DNA of 64,000 bases from Cristatella mucedo (GCA_009760855.2 WPIO01000248.1:45001-109000); one strand, 5' to 3'. Counted from the first letter of the stretch, positions 43,094 through 56,075 are shown. Numbers and translations: made by a program. The notes: generated by a model from the sequence alone, not told the origin.

Positions 43094-44920
43094 GTGAACA
43101 TGACTCTCATGAGTGGTCGTTCCAAGCATGCTCCCGTTCATTCTATCTGTCAACAAATTCGAGGAGATTCCTTTCAATTTACAAGAACACCCCTAAAGAT
43201 GCGCCGGGTTAAGCGCAGGCTTGAACGTCATGTCAAGAAACCTGGATCTAAGGCGGATCTAGTCAATTTCAAAGACTTCCTTCGAGTTTACACCCGAAGC
43301 TTAAAAAAGCCACGGCTTCGTTTTTCACTCGAAACCTGAATTCCTGCCAGTCGGATACGAAATTGATTTATAAGACATTAAACTATTTACTGGCCAATGT
43401 TGAGACGTCTGACTATCCAGATATTAAAGGCTTCAGCTAAAAAGTGTTCACCCTTTTTTACTGAAAAAATCGTGGACATTCGTGCCTCCACAAAGCCCCC
43501 TCCGACTAAGGCCATTGCGGTATCACAACCTGTGACCTTCCTTAAAAGGTTTACCGAGATTTCTGCATGCGATTACTTTAATAAGGTCTAACAAATAGAG
43601 CTGGTCTCCTGAAGACCCTATACCAGCACCTCTATGGTCTTCACTGGCAGATCAACTTAGCCCTGCCATTGCCAAGATTCCTAATGCTTCTTCGGAACTA
43701 ATAAATAATAATCAATCCCATATCCACGCTCCCTTGCTGTTCTCCGTTTATACTCAACCTCTTGGAAAGGTGATTAAGGCCCGTGGAATAAAAGTGTACC
43801 CAGGCTGGGTTCGGTTGACTGGGACCTGGCGGCTATAATGAGGGTTAGGGTCACCGGCTAGGCCGGGGTCTAACCTAGGGCATGTGTGGTGACGTGAGGT
43901 CACCGGGGCTCTCGGGTAGGAGAAGTTGGCCAAGTAAACCCCCGTGTGTTGGCGTCTTTCGGTGGAAGCTCATGACTGCGGTAGTTGTCGACTCAGACTA
44001 GCCAAGCAGTTACTCAGCCAGCCGGGTTTTGTACGGCGTCCGCTCGTACTGTTGGATTCGGAGTTGGTACAACGACGCGACTGCAGAAGCCGACTGACCC
44101 CAACTAACACGTTGGTTCGCGCTTGCTGCGTCGTCTTGTGCCCCTATAGTGTGCTTTGTTTAGGACCCTTCCTGTAGACTTGTTTAGTTCCCCTGTTATT
44201 GTTGGCACATGCGTTGTTATAAAGAGGTTTGCTCTGACGGCCGCTCGTCTTACCCTCGCTCAGTGGCATGGCGAGCGGCAGCGTGGCCTGAGTATGGCGG
44301 GGTTTGGCGGGAATTAGCCTCTGACCCCTAAAACTCTGTTACAAAATATCACTTTTATCCTGACGATACCCAGTTGCATTTGTCCTTTAAATCACCAGAA
44401 TCTGCTGCAGCAACTGAGAAACTGAATGCTTGCCTGGCCGGCATTCGATCGTGGATGTCGGAAAACTTCTTGACACAAAACGAATATAATGCCGAACTCT
44501 TGCTCATAGGACTCCCTAAGCGTGTGCCTGGATTAAAAGGCTTTGCTCTTCTAATAGGTGATGCTATTGTGCGACCGTCACCACGTCCTCGAAATTTAGG
44601 TGTCGTTTTCTACAGCTTCGTCAATTTTAACAGCTTCATTCAGAAGACTGATTCTACAGTTAGCCATCTAGTCAGATCCCTATCCAAGATTAGGAGCTGC
44701 CTACTAGTATCTTGCAAAAAAATAACTAGCTCCTTAGTTCTACCCCGGCTTGATTATTATAATTTCCTATCGCATGGCTATCCAGGAAAGCAACTAGGCC
44801 ACTACAGCTGCCTATGAATATGGCTGCAATGCTAGTTTTCAATTCCGAGAGGTTTGAGCACGTGTCTCATTTCCTACAAGACCTAGGATGGATGCCGGTT
44901 GAGCAACGGATACAGAACAA
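43094..44920 (+). mobile_element. LINE family A, interrupted by an LTR-like insert
   Basis: The linker region MRRVKRRLERHVKKPGSKAD opens the copy, followed by PPPTKAIAVSQPVTFLKRF. A deletion then jumps to the GSLLFSVYTQPLGKVIKA-like segment, which is broken at 43793 by a foreign 549-bp block. RT resumes at 44344 (FYPDDTQLHLSF for FYADDTQLYLSF) and continues to WMPVEQRIQ near 44900, where the copy ends. Inactive. Confidence 0.88.
43794..44343. mobile_element. LTR-like (solo LTR?) insertion
   Basis: A GC-rich block of about 549 bases that cuts the LINE A reverse transcriptase one codon before the YADD box. It can be read as TGTACCC...TGTTACA (43795-44343), the usual LTR ends, or as flanked by AAAA duplications (43790-43793 and 44343-44346). 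Taking it out restores the LINE sequence exactly. It contains an ATAAAG motif at about 44218. There is no coding domain, and no second copy in the window was seen. Confidence 0.55.
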
Positions 44921-45279
44921 AGTTGCAATCACATTGGCAAAAGGGAGTTTATAAACCGTGAAAAGAACCGGAACTAACACGAGCCCCCTGAGGTACCCCA
45001 TATTTTATATGTGGCTCGTACGATCTTCGCCCATTTATGTCAATACTCTTAAGTCTTGTACTGAGGTATTACTTGAGCCATTTGAGAGCAGTACCAGTGA
45101 TGCCCAGACGAGTAGAGAGGCAATCAAAAAAGAACTTGGTGATCGATATTATCAAAAGTTGCCTAAAGACCGAGCAAAACATGCAGACATACTCTGCCTA
45201 TGTCTGCATTCCTTAGTAGGATCTTATATAGCCTAAGCAGTGCTGATTCGGTGGAGTGATTAGCTCTGTAGCCAGACTC
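44921..45279 (-). mobile_element. LINE family B RT fragment
   Basis: Minus-strand RT pieces around D-TIDH (gatcgatattatcaaaag), the S-L-R-L-G segment, and GVPQGS near 44990. No 3' end is present. It lies against the next family B copy. Confidence 0.7.
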
Positions 45280-46330
45280 GAATAATAATAATAATAATAA
45301 TGATATTGCACTTGATAAAGCGGCCTCATAGAACTCAATCTCTTTCTAGATGCTTTACATTTGCTGCAAATGGAAACGCATATGAATGGTGAGTAATGTC
45401 ATGCTTGATAAAACAACACGAATAACATGGTTAGGGGTGACATGCATAGGGTCAGCATGCAAGTGTTGTTAGTGGTGGCATGCAGAGTCAGCATGCATAA
45501 GCACGTGAAACGACGAATCACAAGGACCCACCAAATGCTGTTCTAAATAGGTGTTTTTAAGTTCTTTTTAAATGTGGTCAAGTCAGGGAATGTTCTGAGG
45601 CAAGTCGGGAGTGGGCTCCAGGCTTTCGGAGCATACGAGCTAAATGCACGGTTTCCAAGGGATTTGAGGTTTGTACGAGGTATTGGTAAACTGTTGGATT
45701 CCGAAAAGCATGTGGTACGAAGTTTGGCCTCGTTGGGTAATAGATCTAAGAGACATGCTGGAGCCAAAGAATGAAATGACCTAAAAGTGAGCAACAAAAC
45801 CTTGAAGTCGATCCGTTGCTCGACTGGTAGCCAGTGCAGGTCGGCGAGAAGTGGCGTGATGCCGCTACTGCGATGCTCATGACAGAAAAGCCAAGCTGCA
45901 GAGTTTCGCACCAGTTGTAATCGCCTGATTGCACATGTCGGTAGGCCAGTTGGCAGTGAGTTATAGAAGTCAAGACGGGATGTCACAAATGCATGGACCA
46001 AGTTAGACGTGGTAGCCGTATCTAAACAAGCCCGAATTTTAGCAACTTTATGAAGCTGAAAGTAGGCAGACTTGATTGTGGAGCTGATGCGGTCGTCTAA
46101 CGAGAGGTCACTTTGGAACATAACATCTAGATTTCGAGCTGATTCAACAGGATATATGCTGGCAGAGCCAACTTTAAGAGTCAGCCATTATAATTTCTGA
46201 ATGACACTGGGTTTGCCCATAACTAGTAACTTGCTAGCAATGTTTGAAGTTTCAAATTATGAGTTCAGCTGGTATGCAACGACTCGTTCCTGTGTCTTTG
46301 AGAGGAATGGTAGAAGGGAGATCTGGGCTA
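45280..46330 (-). mobile_element. LINE family B, 3' half plus RT scrap
   Basis: (AAT)n at 45283-45301, hairpin tail, UTR, then a long minus frame (46121-45543; MFQSDLSLDDRISSTIKSAY; NLKSLGNRAFSSYAPKAW). Upstream at about 46226 the sequence jumps by deletion to the RT fingers (tttgagaggaatggtagaag). Confidence 0.88.
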
Positions 46331-46519
46331 CCTACAACTAAGCGGCTAGTCTCATTACACTGTCAACTTTCAACTGAATTACGTTGCACAAATTTGGGCT
46401 CGCTGCCACTGGCATGCTACATCTAAATTTCTCCGAGCATATTGGACATCCCTTTTAACCTATATAGGTTGCTCTTGGCTGGTTGCTGAATCCATTTAAT
46501 TAATCACTTAAGGTTGATG

Positions 46520-47187
46520 TAAAATTCTGCAACAAAACCCGTCTGCTGTGAGCTTTGCAGTTGTCAACCTCACACCTTGCTAGTAAGTTTCAGTCTGTCT
46601 ATAGAGCTAATCACTCCATAGAGTCGGCATTGCTTAGGGTACACAATGACCTACTTAGGAATGCAGACATGAGTAGAGTGGCTTTGCTTGTTTTGCTCGA
46701 TCTTTCGGCAGCTTTTGATACCATCGATCACAAAGTTTATCTAGAGCGCCTCTCTTCTCGCCTGGGCACCACTGGCACTGCTCTGCAGTGGTTCAGGTCC
46801 TATCTCAGTGGGAGACTCCAGAGTATTGACGTGAATGGACAAAAGATCATCTGAAGTACCTCTGAAATATGGCGTACCTCAGGCCTCCGTGCTAGATCCG
46901 GTTCTTTTCACGGCTTATACTCTTCCTCTTGCTGATGGGATTGCCAAGCACAATCTAGGCTTACACTTCTATGCGGATGACACTCAGTTGTACCTTTGCT
47001 TTGATTCCTCTCAGCTTTCGAGCACCTCAAATTCTTTCAACTCACTTGCTGCATGTATTGATGACATCCGCACATGGATGGCAGCAACTTTTGTAAAACT
47101 AAACGATGATAAAACTAACTTACTAGTTATGGGCAAACCAAGTGTGATTCAGAAATCGGAAAGGCTGACGCTCAAAATTGGCTCTGC
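46520..47187 (+). mobile_element. LINE family B RT fragment
   Basis: Plus strand, from the RT fingers (SKFQSVYRANHSIESALL) through LVLLDLSAAFDTIDHKVYLE, a frameshift near 46850, then PLADGIAKHNLGLHFYADDT. It stops abruptly after KIGSA at 47187, where unrelated sequence starts. Confidence 0.88.
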
Positions 47188-47440
47188 TGTGCACTGCCTT
47201 TGTGGTCAGAAGATGACACGTTGCAAGTCTAGGTAGTGTTTTGCCCTGTTCCTGTGGCTCGTAGAGGTTACCGGCCTCTCTTGCCTCTCAGCGTCTGTCC
47301 CATCTTGCCACCAGTAACTTGAGGAGGCCGTGCCTGGTTACCAGCGGTTCTGGCCACTAACATTAAAGAGTTCTGTTTAGCTATCTACACGCCTTGGTCC
47401 ACACGGCTGAGACATTGCGTGAATGGGATCGTGCATGCAT
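47188..47440. other. Possible LTR fragment after the LINE break
   Basis: GC-rich sequence starting TGTGCACTG where LINE B stops. It holds an ATTAAA motif at about 47361. LINE B does not resume on the far side, so no insertion can be proven. Confidence 0.25.
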
Positions 47441-47444
47441 GTGT

Positions 47445-47491
<47 letters not shown>
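47441..47491. repeat. (GT)n microsatellite
   Basis: GT run of about 50 bases with one AT interruption. Confidence 0.97.
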
Positions 47492-47495
<4 letters not shown>

Positions 47496-48600
47496 GCTGC
47501 CAGCGCTGACAGAGCAGCCAATGGCCGGGCAGCTGTGCTGATGAGTTGAGCGGCCGCCGGCTGGCCACGAATTTACTGGGGACGCCGGGAAATTGGGTCC
47601 GAGTTTCTCTGTCTGCCCTGCCAAGAGCAGTGTGGGTTAGTGCGGCGATTGCCTTGCATGCCCCTCTACCTACCCCCTGCCGAGTCTATTTTATTGTACT
47701 CTGCATGGTTTCATTGATGCTCTTACGAGCTTCTCGTTGCATCTATCTTCAATGTGGCATTTATGAGGCTTGTACGTGCATTTACTATTTCCCTAATCCC
47801 ATTTGACACTCTCTACAATTGCAGCTTTTGCATTAATGTTGAAGCACGTATCAATCCTACTGGGATCAGTGGTCTTCTAGTCCCAGTATTATGCTGTTTT
47901 TTTATTTTATCTAGCTCTAACAAGAGAAATCAGACCGGTGGTGCATTGAGACGCCTCAAAATGTTTCCCACTGTTAACGTTTGGTGGAACATCATTATAC
48001 AGAGGACAAATGAAGCGCAATGCTCGGCTCCTGTGCTGTGGTACATGTGCAATGCACTGTACTTAAAAAAAAATGGTTTCAATAAGCTGAGGCATAATAA
48101 ATATCAAGGTACTGCTAAGCATCGGTTAATATTAAATGTACAGCTTAGTTTAATGTACAAGTGAAGCTGACCTAAAAATGTTCTACTTGCATTCAAGTGA
48201 TGAAAGCAGATCAACACAACAGCTATAGATCAGTCCAAACTTGACGGCCATTTTTGCAGGCTCAAGTTGCCCCGGTGATTGCAAAGTCCTAGAATAACTT
48301 GCGTTCTTCTGCAGTCTGTCAAGTGTAATGCTCCTGACTGCCATCTTAGGCACAATAATGATTGTCATAATTGGACAGTGAAGTTTAGGGGGGATCGAAA
48401 TTTAAACTGGGCTTGTAAGCATAGTGTGTTTGGTAGGCAAGCCTGGCATGTAGAAAGCAATATGCAATTACTTGCATGAGCTTTTATTTTTGCCGCAATT
48501 AATTTTTATTGTATCGAACTTGGGTTTTACATAGGTTGAGTGCAGTGACTTTTAACAGCGTTGAACAATCTTTGTGATTTAGCTGAAGGAAAAGTTGCAC
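47492..48600. other. Unassigned sequence
   Basis: About 1.1 kb. The first 170 bases are GC-rich and the rest AT-rich. No exon is supported. Confidence 0.4.
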
Positions 48601-48772
48601 CTAAGAGATTGTCCCGAGGTCTGAGCTTTGTTGTCACGTGCTTGCCCTTCCCGACTGAAGTTGTGGGTTTGAGTCATGCAGCAAGCGATCCTTTAGAGTG
48701 CACTGCAAGCCATGGGGATGGACCCTAAGGCTCTGCTGCCACTAAATAAATGAGTCTGTTTAATCAGCCAAC
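48601..48772 (+). mobile_element. SINE1, degenerate
   Basis: The B box is degraded to GTGGGTTTGAGTC. The body and the tail (gagtctgtttaatcagcc) match the copy at 15906. Confidence 0.55.
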
Positions 48773-48829
48773 ATTTTTTTTCAGTGGATTTAATATAACC
48801 TTTTTTCCTAGCAACCAATGCATGGGTTT

Positions 48830-49628
48830 ATGTAATGTAATATAATGTATCTCCTTCTGTAACTACACAAAGTCATAAAGACCAGGTGGATGTTACGCAG
48901 GAGAATTTTGTGTAGCACACTTACAGCCTAAGCGGCTTTCGGTACGCATTCGGTACCCAACAGACTTTGTCTCAAGCAAGAAAGAGAAAGTGGCAAGCAT
49001 TGCAGAGTAAGGAGAGCAATTGAGGTAGTGAGTAGCTTGGAAGTAGCAGCTCAGGACTGCTAAAAAGGATGAGCCATGCAATCGGCGGCAGGAGAGTAGT
49101 TGTCGTTGCGTAAGAATTTTAGAAGCGAGTTCCACAGTCTAGGACCTGTAGAGCTAAAGCATCTGTCGCCAATGGTCTTTAAGCTGAGGAATGGAACAGC
49201 TAATTTATAGTCCACACAGGACCTGGGGGCGCGAAGAGGCTGAAACTGGTGCAGCAGTTCAACTAGGTTCGAAGTAGCCAAGCCTCGGCCGGCCTTGTGG
49301 GTCAGCGTAAGAACTTTGCTCTGGATCCGTTGCTCAACCGGCATCCATCCTAGCTCTTTTAGCTAAGGAGACGCGTGCTCAAACCACTGGGACTTGAAGA
49401 CTAGCCTTGTAGCCATAATCATAGTCTGCTGCAGTGGTTCTAATAGATTTCTTTGGCAGCCCAGCCAATAAGGAATTCCAATAATGAAGCCGAGACAGAA
49501 CTAAGGAGCTAGTTATTTTTTTTACAAGCAACTGTGGGAGACAGCTCTTAATCTTGGATATATGGATCGGACGTGATGGTTAGTTGTAGAAGCAGTCTTC
49601 TGCACGAAGCTTTTAAAGCTTTTGTAGA
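48830..49628 (-). mobile_element. LINE family A, 5'-truncated
   Basis: The 3' repeat taatgtaatataatgta is at 48831. The minus strand encodes MPVEQRIQSKVLTLTHKAGR and FSSTGPRLWNSLLKFLRND in shifted frames. It ends near 49625 after the F-I-Q-K segment, almost where the copy at 19491 is cut. Confidence 0.88.
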
Positions 49629-51614
49629 TAAATGTTAAAACGAAGCATTAGAGTTTCATAACATCATTTACAATATGCCGTCTTGATAAATCTCAATTGA
49701 ATTCTGAACCAACTCATTGAAAAATTTTCGGAAGTGAGACGACGTCATTTCTTTTTTTATGCAAGGCTATCCTGTCCAATGCTGAGTAGACTGATTGTCA
49801 TTATTTCAATTTTGTAACGAGCCACATCCTACTCAAAAGTGTCTCAGGGTGCTATTTTATAATTTGCTTCAGCTATGCAGTACTTATGCAGTAATCAGAG
49901 GTTGTAGCAGCGAGCTGCATGGCGAACTCGATGGACGCATATCACTTGAAGTTCTCAGCAACTGGTGTTTTAATGCCATTGCAACGGCATCGCAATAAGT
50001 AATGTTAGCTGTGTACTTGTTCGCTTTTCCGTCTCACACACACGGGCGTTAAGGCTTCACCGTTAGGGTTAATGATTGCAGTAGGCTAAATTAGTGCTTA
50101 GTCCAATTCCTGCAAACGTTGAAACCGGCGCTCATATGCTGCAAAAGAGCTGTGGTCAAATTCGTCGTGAACGACTTGCAACTGGACCGAAATTAAGTTG
50201 AGGTGGTGATGGCATGAGATCATGCCATATTTGATATTGTGGTGCTTTCACCGTGCTGCTGAGTGAGTACCATATGTACTGCGTAATAAAAATCCAAGTA
50301 AGGAAATGTCAACATCGTCTCTTGCATGCACATACACACGTGCCTACTATATATACCTTACGTCCGCGGCTGATGCGGCAACATTATGGGAATACACATG
50401 ATACAAGAATAAAGCATAGAGCTACAGCATCTGACTGCACCATCTAGGCTGTGGGTAACTGAAACTCTGGCAGAGCTGAGTTGACTGAGCGTCCGCTTCA
50501 GATCTGCGCGAGGCTGTTGCTGTCAGATTGTCAAAGCCTCGTCGGAATCATCAGCGGATATTAGGTTGCCGATTCGGCAGTGAGTGTGCTGCTCGTTCGT
50601 CGGAGCTCAGCTGCAGCGATGGACGATGGATAAAATCTGAAAACCTAGAAGCTCCCGTCAGTAGCGAAGCGATTCTTATGAGTGCCAGTATTTCGTCGGC
50701 AAGACAGCTGAGGAACGAGAACGGAGAATGTCTGAAAAGTCACGCTCATCTTCGTCAGTTTTAAATAATGCGGCTTTGCAGGTCAGAGACGTTTTTGAAA
50801 CGGTAGTGGTATTCGCCGATGTTTGAGTGACTAAATATCTACTGGATAACTCGTCAAAAAAAGCCAATAAACGAGCAGCGAAATACCGTGAACCGCTGGC
50901 CGTTTAAGCTCACCCTACTGCATATCTATTTCTGCCAAAATTTTTCGTCAAACTAATGTGTCACGAGTTGCCGCTCATCAAAGTATTCCCAGCGAGGCGC
51001 CGCTGCTCATCTGCTTTCCCGCGTATTTTTCTACACCCCTTGTTTTCGGCGTCTGCCATGTACCTCCACTATTCCGTTATGAGCCGTTAGCCCTCGCCGA
51101 AATCCCTTCATCAGCAGATGCTATACTGAAATTTTACGTAAGTGCGATCGCGACGATGCCTCAATGCTGTTTGTTCACGCTCAGCCGAATAGCTAGTTCG
51201 AAGCTGGTGGCTCTCGAAGCCCGTGACAAAACGCAAAAATTTACCCGATTGCATAAATTTAATCCATTCACGGCGACGTAGATTGTTAAGGCAACGATTG
51301 GACAAATAGCCATTTATGATCGCAGTATCCAGATAATGGGCAACTCGACCAACCGCCTTTAGAAATGATCGCTACTAAGATTCAGCTACTATATGAAGAA
51401 CTAAAGCTAAGCCGTCAGGCTGCATGTCTGAGCGCATCAGCAAGCGCATCAGTAAAGCTAGCTAAAAGAGAGCAAGTTATAGTGCGAAAGATAATAACTA
51501 AAAAATCTTTAGTCCTTAGCCAACGATATAGATCCGCCGGTGATTTAGCCAAAGCCTCGTTTCTGTAGCGGCAGTACGGCTGCAGCAGCTTTGAACCCCC
51601 TCTCACAGTAGGCA
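49629..51614. other. Unassigned sequence
   Basis: About 2 kb. Open frames at 50528-50764 and 51365-51568 look partly coding but have no splice pair or motif. Confidence 0.35.
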
Positions 51615-51975
51615 ATAAATGTGCCTTTAGTTCGTATGCTCCCAAAGCCTGACGCTCACTTCCTAGTTGCATCACGATATCCCCCAACCACACTTACAAG
51701 GCAACTAAAACGCATTTATTTGTCACAGCGTTTAGTGGGTCTGTGAATCATCTTTAGTTTGCATATTCGTGCTGAGACAGTGCAGTCTTTCCGTAACCGT
51801 GTTGGCATGCTGACCCTGTGCATGTCACCTCCAACCAGGTTATGCTTCTTTATTGACCAAGCTTCCACTAACCTTTCTACCATGCTTCCTTTAAAGCAGA
51901 CGTGAAGCGCGTGGCAAGAGATTGAGTTCTTTGAGCTCGCAATAACAAATGTAGGATTATTATTATTACTATTAA
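51615..51975 (+). mobile_element. LINE family B, 3' fragment
   Basis: Starts in the end of ORF2 (gttcgtatgctcccaaagcc), then the UTR and a decayed hairpin (gtgaagcgcgtggcaagaga), ending in (ATT)n. Confidence 0.8.
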
Positions 51976-53446
51976 CTACTACCTGCTGTCACACTCAAAC
52001 CCACAATTGTGATTAGCATTGTGGAATAATGTAAAAGCAATTGATGTGTAATTATATTGTAACCGAGCAGAAGCTCGTCCCCCGGCTCTCTACCGGCGGA
52101 GGGTGTAGTGCAGAGCTGCAGTGCGGTTACAATACAGGTGGCCACAACTGGGTGCCGTAAGCAGCAGTTTATTTTGGGCCTGTTAGTAGTGGTTACGCGC
52201 CGGCGCAAGCGCTTTACGCGGTGTGCACCGGACCGACGGAGTTAACTTCGCGAGAACTCCCGAAGCCCGACTACAATAAGCTACCAAACGCCTTAGTCGC
52301 TAGCGATGGTCTCGACCCCGAAGGTGGACCGCTACACCACCTCAAGATATGAGCAGCTAACTGAGTATCCGACAGACCACAACCGAGCAGTCCAAGTTGC
52401 ACTTAGCTATTTGTTGCCGTAGGTTCGACTCTCGTGCTCTCGAGGCGCAGTCTCGCATCGACTACCAAAGCTTCAGCCCCAAGCTCTGTCAGTCGTCTCG
52501 TTTTACTTTCTACCCCCCACAGCTCTTGGTGTCCATCCTCGGCCTATTCCCTGTAATTTATTAGCTGGCTCCTGCGCCAGCTTGCCATCCTTTTGCTCTT
52601 TGTCTAATGGAGTCCAGAAGTCGGTCCACATCCTGACCGCTCTTTGTCTGACCAAAGCTCCAGCCTAACCCGAGCGGATGTCGCTGTCAGACTGACACCT
52701 TTCTCCGCTCCCGGTTAACGAATGAGTGCCCCCTACCCAATCCTACTTGGCTTGTCAGCCAGCTACCGGTTGCTCTAGGTGCCCTAGTCAGACTCACTAA
52801 GTCCAGGGCTAGTATCGCGGTAGCCTGAGAGCTGCCACAGCGAAACTCTAAAGGGAGGCTAAAAGCGAGAGCTCCTTGTCAATCAAGGAATAAAATGCAA
52901 AGAGCATGAATGCCATATTTTGTGTGTATACCATTTGTGAAAAAGAAATTCGGGGCTAACGTGGAAAGACACGCATGCAAATCTATGCAATGTATAGAGC
53001 TAGTGGGATCTAGTAGACAGCGAGCACACATGAGCAGTGAGTATGCACAGAGAACACGGAGCGTCGTCAGTTTTCTCTCTTAGCAGCGAGAATTCGTGAA
53101 AAATGCTGCTAGACTGTGCCGATATCTTTGGAGTGACGCGCGTTGCAATCCAGCGAATCTTTGGCAGAGCGTACAGCCGTGCAGAGCTGACGCTCCAAAT
53201 TCGACAGGAGACTCTGCGATTGAGGTTAGTGGCTCATTGAGGTGGCTCACCCCGTGAGCCCGACTAGCAGCCCACAGACGGAAGATCATTACGAAAGTGG
53301 GGCGGTGACGGGGCATTTGGTAAAAATTAATTGGCCGCACTGCTATCCTTTGCTTGACTTCAACGAGTTTCCAATATCAGAATAATTTTCGCTGTCATAT
53401 AGTAGATCAAGAGAGTCATTCCGGCATGCGCGTATGGAAGTGCCTC
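51976..53446. other. GC-rich block, possible LTR remnant
   Basis: Bases 52056-52065 (ATTGTAACCG) and 52124-52133 (CGGTTACAAT) form an inverted repeat. Beyond it a GC-rich block runs to about 52870 with TTTATTTTGG at about 52168, which is an AATAAA on the minus strand. This may be a minus-strand LTR, but there is no second LTR or coding domain. The rest to 53446 is unassigned. Confidence 0.3.
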
Positions 53447-53583
53447 TTGATAATAATAATAATGATAATAATGCACTTGAGAAAGCGCCCTCAGAGAACT
53501 CAATCTCTCTCTAGGCGCTTCACATTTGCTGCAAGGGCAAATGCAATTGAATTGTGAGAAATATCATACTTGATAAACAAACT
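53447..53583 (-). mobile_element. LINE family B tail
   Basis: (AAT)n, hairpin (gcgccctcagagaactcaat) and the start of the UTR, minus orientation. Confidence 0.85.
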
Positions 53584-53739
53584 AAATGAATAAACAGTAT
53601 TCACCAACGGTGCAACTCTTACAGCTGTTCGAACCTTTCTTCATGCTCAGACACACTCAACCTGCAGCCAGTTGTCCGAAGCCTCAATCCTTTGGGTGTG
53701 AACTGGCCTTCTCACCCAGCCATCCTTGCAATCGAATCC

Positions 53740-54005
53740 TGCTAAAAATAGGGGCGTTTTTAGCTTATTTGAAAAAAATCAACGCAGAGGATGTCCAGAT
53801 GTCAGTCGGGAGTGAGCTCTCGGCTCCGGGAGAATACGAACTACAGGCTCGATCTCCAGCGGATTCACGGTTGGTTCGAGGCATAGCCAAATCATTTTAG
53901 TCAGAATTTAATAATAACAATACATTTTATATAGTGCGCTCAGAGAGAACTCAAACTCTTTCTAGGCACTTTACATTTGCTGCACAGGAAGCACGATTGA
54001 ATGGT
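53740..54005 (-). mobile_element. LINE family B C-terminal piece plus a second tail
   Basis: 53740-53900 matches the end of ORF2 on the minus strand (SAPGEYELQ is its antisense shadow; gtcgggagtgagctc). 53906-54005 is a separate tail (atagtgcgctcagagagaac) in the same orientation. Confidence 0.7.
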
Positions 54006-55398
54006 TGTGGTAGCATGCTTGACCTGGAAGAAGCTAATCATTAACCTAATTACGGCCTTCAAAAATAAAGCGCTCTTTGCCAATTTTGGGACACTAATAG
54101 ATGAACAGAATTTACAGCCTTACGTTCAAAAGTCTTTGGGATTCTTCCCTTGCTCGCTGCTTCCTTTTAATTGCTCACCCAATGAACATGGTCTCTTAGG
54201 ATTTTTAGAGTCTTCTTCCATCAAGCACTTCCGCACAACCTCGGAAATATTCGTGGTGGTATTTGGTTGCGATAGTGCTGTCTACTTTAACCTCCAATTT
54301 CTCCGACGTAATGAAAATTCACTCATCTGTGGCACAATAGACGGCTGCAGTGAAAAAACCAACGGATGAGTCGAATGACGGTGGGTGATGATTCGGAAAG
54401 GTTGATATTCGAAACAGCAATGCTCTAATTGTCTTGAGATCATTGCCTGAAGTCAATATTATCATGCCTCATACATTTCAGTCAAGTTCTGGTGTTTAAA
54501 TTGCGAGAGTATCAAGGCATGCCCAACCTACGATTTAGATGCACAGTGGCAAATAAGTTAAAAAGTACTACGTCAATTTAAATTATATGACTGAGTGAAG
54601 ATTTGTGGATACACGTGAAACTTCAAAAGACAGATGTAGTAACGAGCTGGATTTACCGATCTTGGCTACTCTAACGACTTAAATTAAACCACTGCGGTTT
54701 TGACAAGCAGCAACTCAACGAGGCGCCGTTCGGCTAGGCAATTCTCGAGGCGATCTCTTGTTTCGCCGTAGGTTCTTGATTCCGACACGATTCCGCGAGT
54801 AGCACTGACGCGCCACCGCCCCCGCCCCCGTAGCGAGTACCTGAGCTTGACATAGCAGTTGTCTTGCCTCGATTTGGCTTGGGTCCTTTCTCCAATGCGG
54901 ATGATCGAAAAGGTAGTAGCTTGTGTGCAGAAAGATAACTCGTGAGAAAGCGCTGACGTGGCACAGCAGATCATTGCCGCTTGTTCGACAGCATTTCGAC
55001 GCTCGCTAGCACTGTGCAGGAGCGGAAGTCTTGAGAGCACGCTTCCATGCGACCTCGCGAAGGACGGCGCTGGGGTCCGTAATCAGTGCTGCTCTGGAGA
55101 GTGCTCGTCTGTGCACGCAATTCTAATATTGTTTCCCATCCGATTCACCACTTCGCTGCCAGAACGAGAGACTTGCAAGTAGCTCTGCCGCAGGGTGGCG
55201 CCGCGGCCACGATCCATCTTGGGACGCTGCCCGCGAACGGTGCAACCGGAGGGGAGCGTGGGCTTTCGGGGCGTACTCTGCTGAGGAGTGTGCGTCGACG
55301 ACCACTATGAAGTCGATACACCTGCAAAAGATGAGGTGCTCGGAGATGCCCGCGGTGACCACTTGCTTGGCCTCCAGCTTCAGCGTCGAGACCATTCG
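54006..55398. other. Unassigned; GC-rich from about 54690
   Basis: Open frames at 54001-54369 (+) and 54684-55040 (-) have no splice sites or motifs. Nothing is recognised. Confidence 0.35.
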
Positions 55399-55575
55399 CG
55401 ATTAATATAATATAATATCTATTATAATATAATATCCAGATAGTATATTATAATAATATAAATATATCATTATGTTTTAATGTGTATTAATATAATATAA
55501 CACTATATTATATAATATATCATCATATTATATCTATATATAATATAGTAAATCTATATTAAGTAAATATAAGCC
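55399..55575. repeat. AT-rich cryptic repeat (taatataatat)
   Basis: Irregular ATAT/TAATA motifs over about 175 bases, sharply bounded by GC-rich sequence on both sides. Confidence 0.9.
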
Positions 55576-55974
55576 TATTCGCGATCGACGGTAGCACTTT
55601 CGGGAGTTCCTTGGGGTGTGCTTGGGCTGTAATTGAGTGCCGAGCGGCGTTGGCGACCGCAGAAAGTTAAATATGTGGCGTCATCTTTTCAAAATTTGCA
55701 GCATAGCTTATTCGTCTCGTAGCCCTTTAGTCTGGAGTTCCTTTCAAACCGTCAAAATACGCCACGCTGACGTTCGGCGATTTCAGCCAAGTTAGCTGGC
55801 TCGAGCTGTTGCTACGAGACAATTGAAGGCGGCCGAAGAACATGCCTCTCTCGTGAGCTCGGTCGGAGCGAGGTTGCCATGCAACTCTCGTTCACATGTA
55901 GCAGCATGTGCTGGCTTTTTCCTATTTACAGATACTCGGTTTCAAGATACTCGATTTAAAGATACTCGATTCAC
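55576..55974. other. Unassigned GC-rich sequence
   Basis: Contains short direct repeats of gatactcg near 55931-55970. No gene is recognised. Confidence 0.4.
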
Positions 55975-56075
55975 GTAGCCGCATATCTCGAGCCATGCGG
56001 CATACGTGAAGCTCCTGAATAGAGATTAGGATTACCTAAAGCTCTTCCTTAATATTATACAGATACAGTGAGTAT
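55975..56075 (+). mobile_element. SINE2 tail fragment
   Basis: The B-box remnant (atatctcgagccatgc) and tail (cctgaatagagattagg) are recognisable. The head is absent. Confidence 0.55.

Noticed and set aside
52141-52870. Endogenous retrovirus
   Set aside because: There is only an LTR-like composition and a polyadenylation motif. No gag, pol or env coding is seen anywhere in the window.
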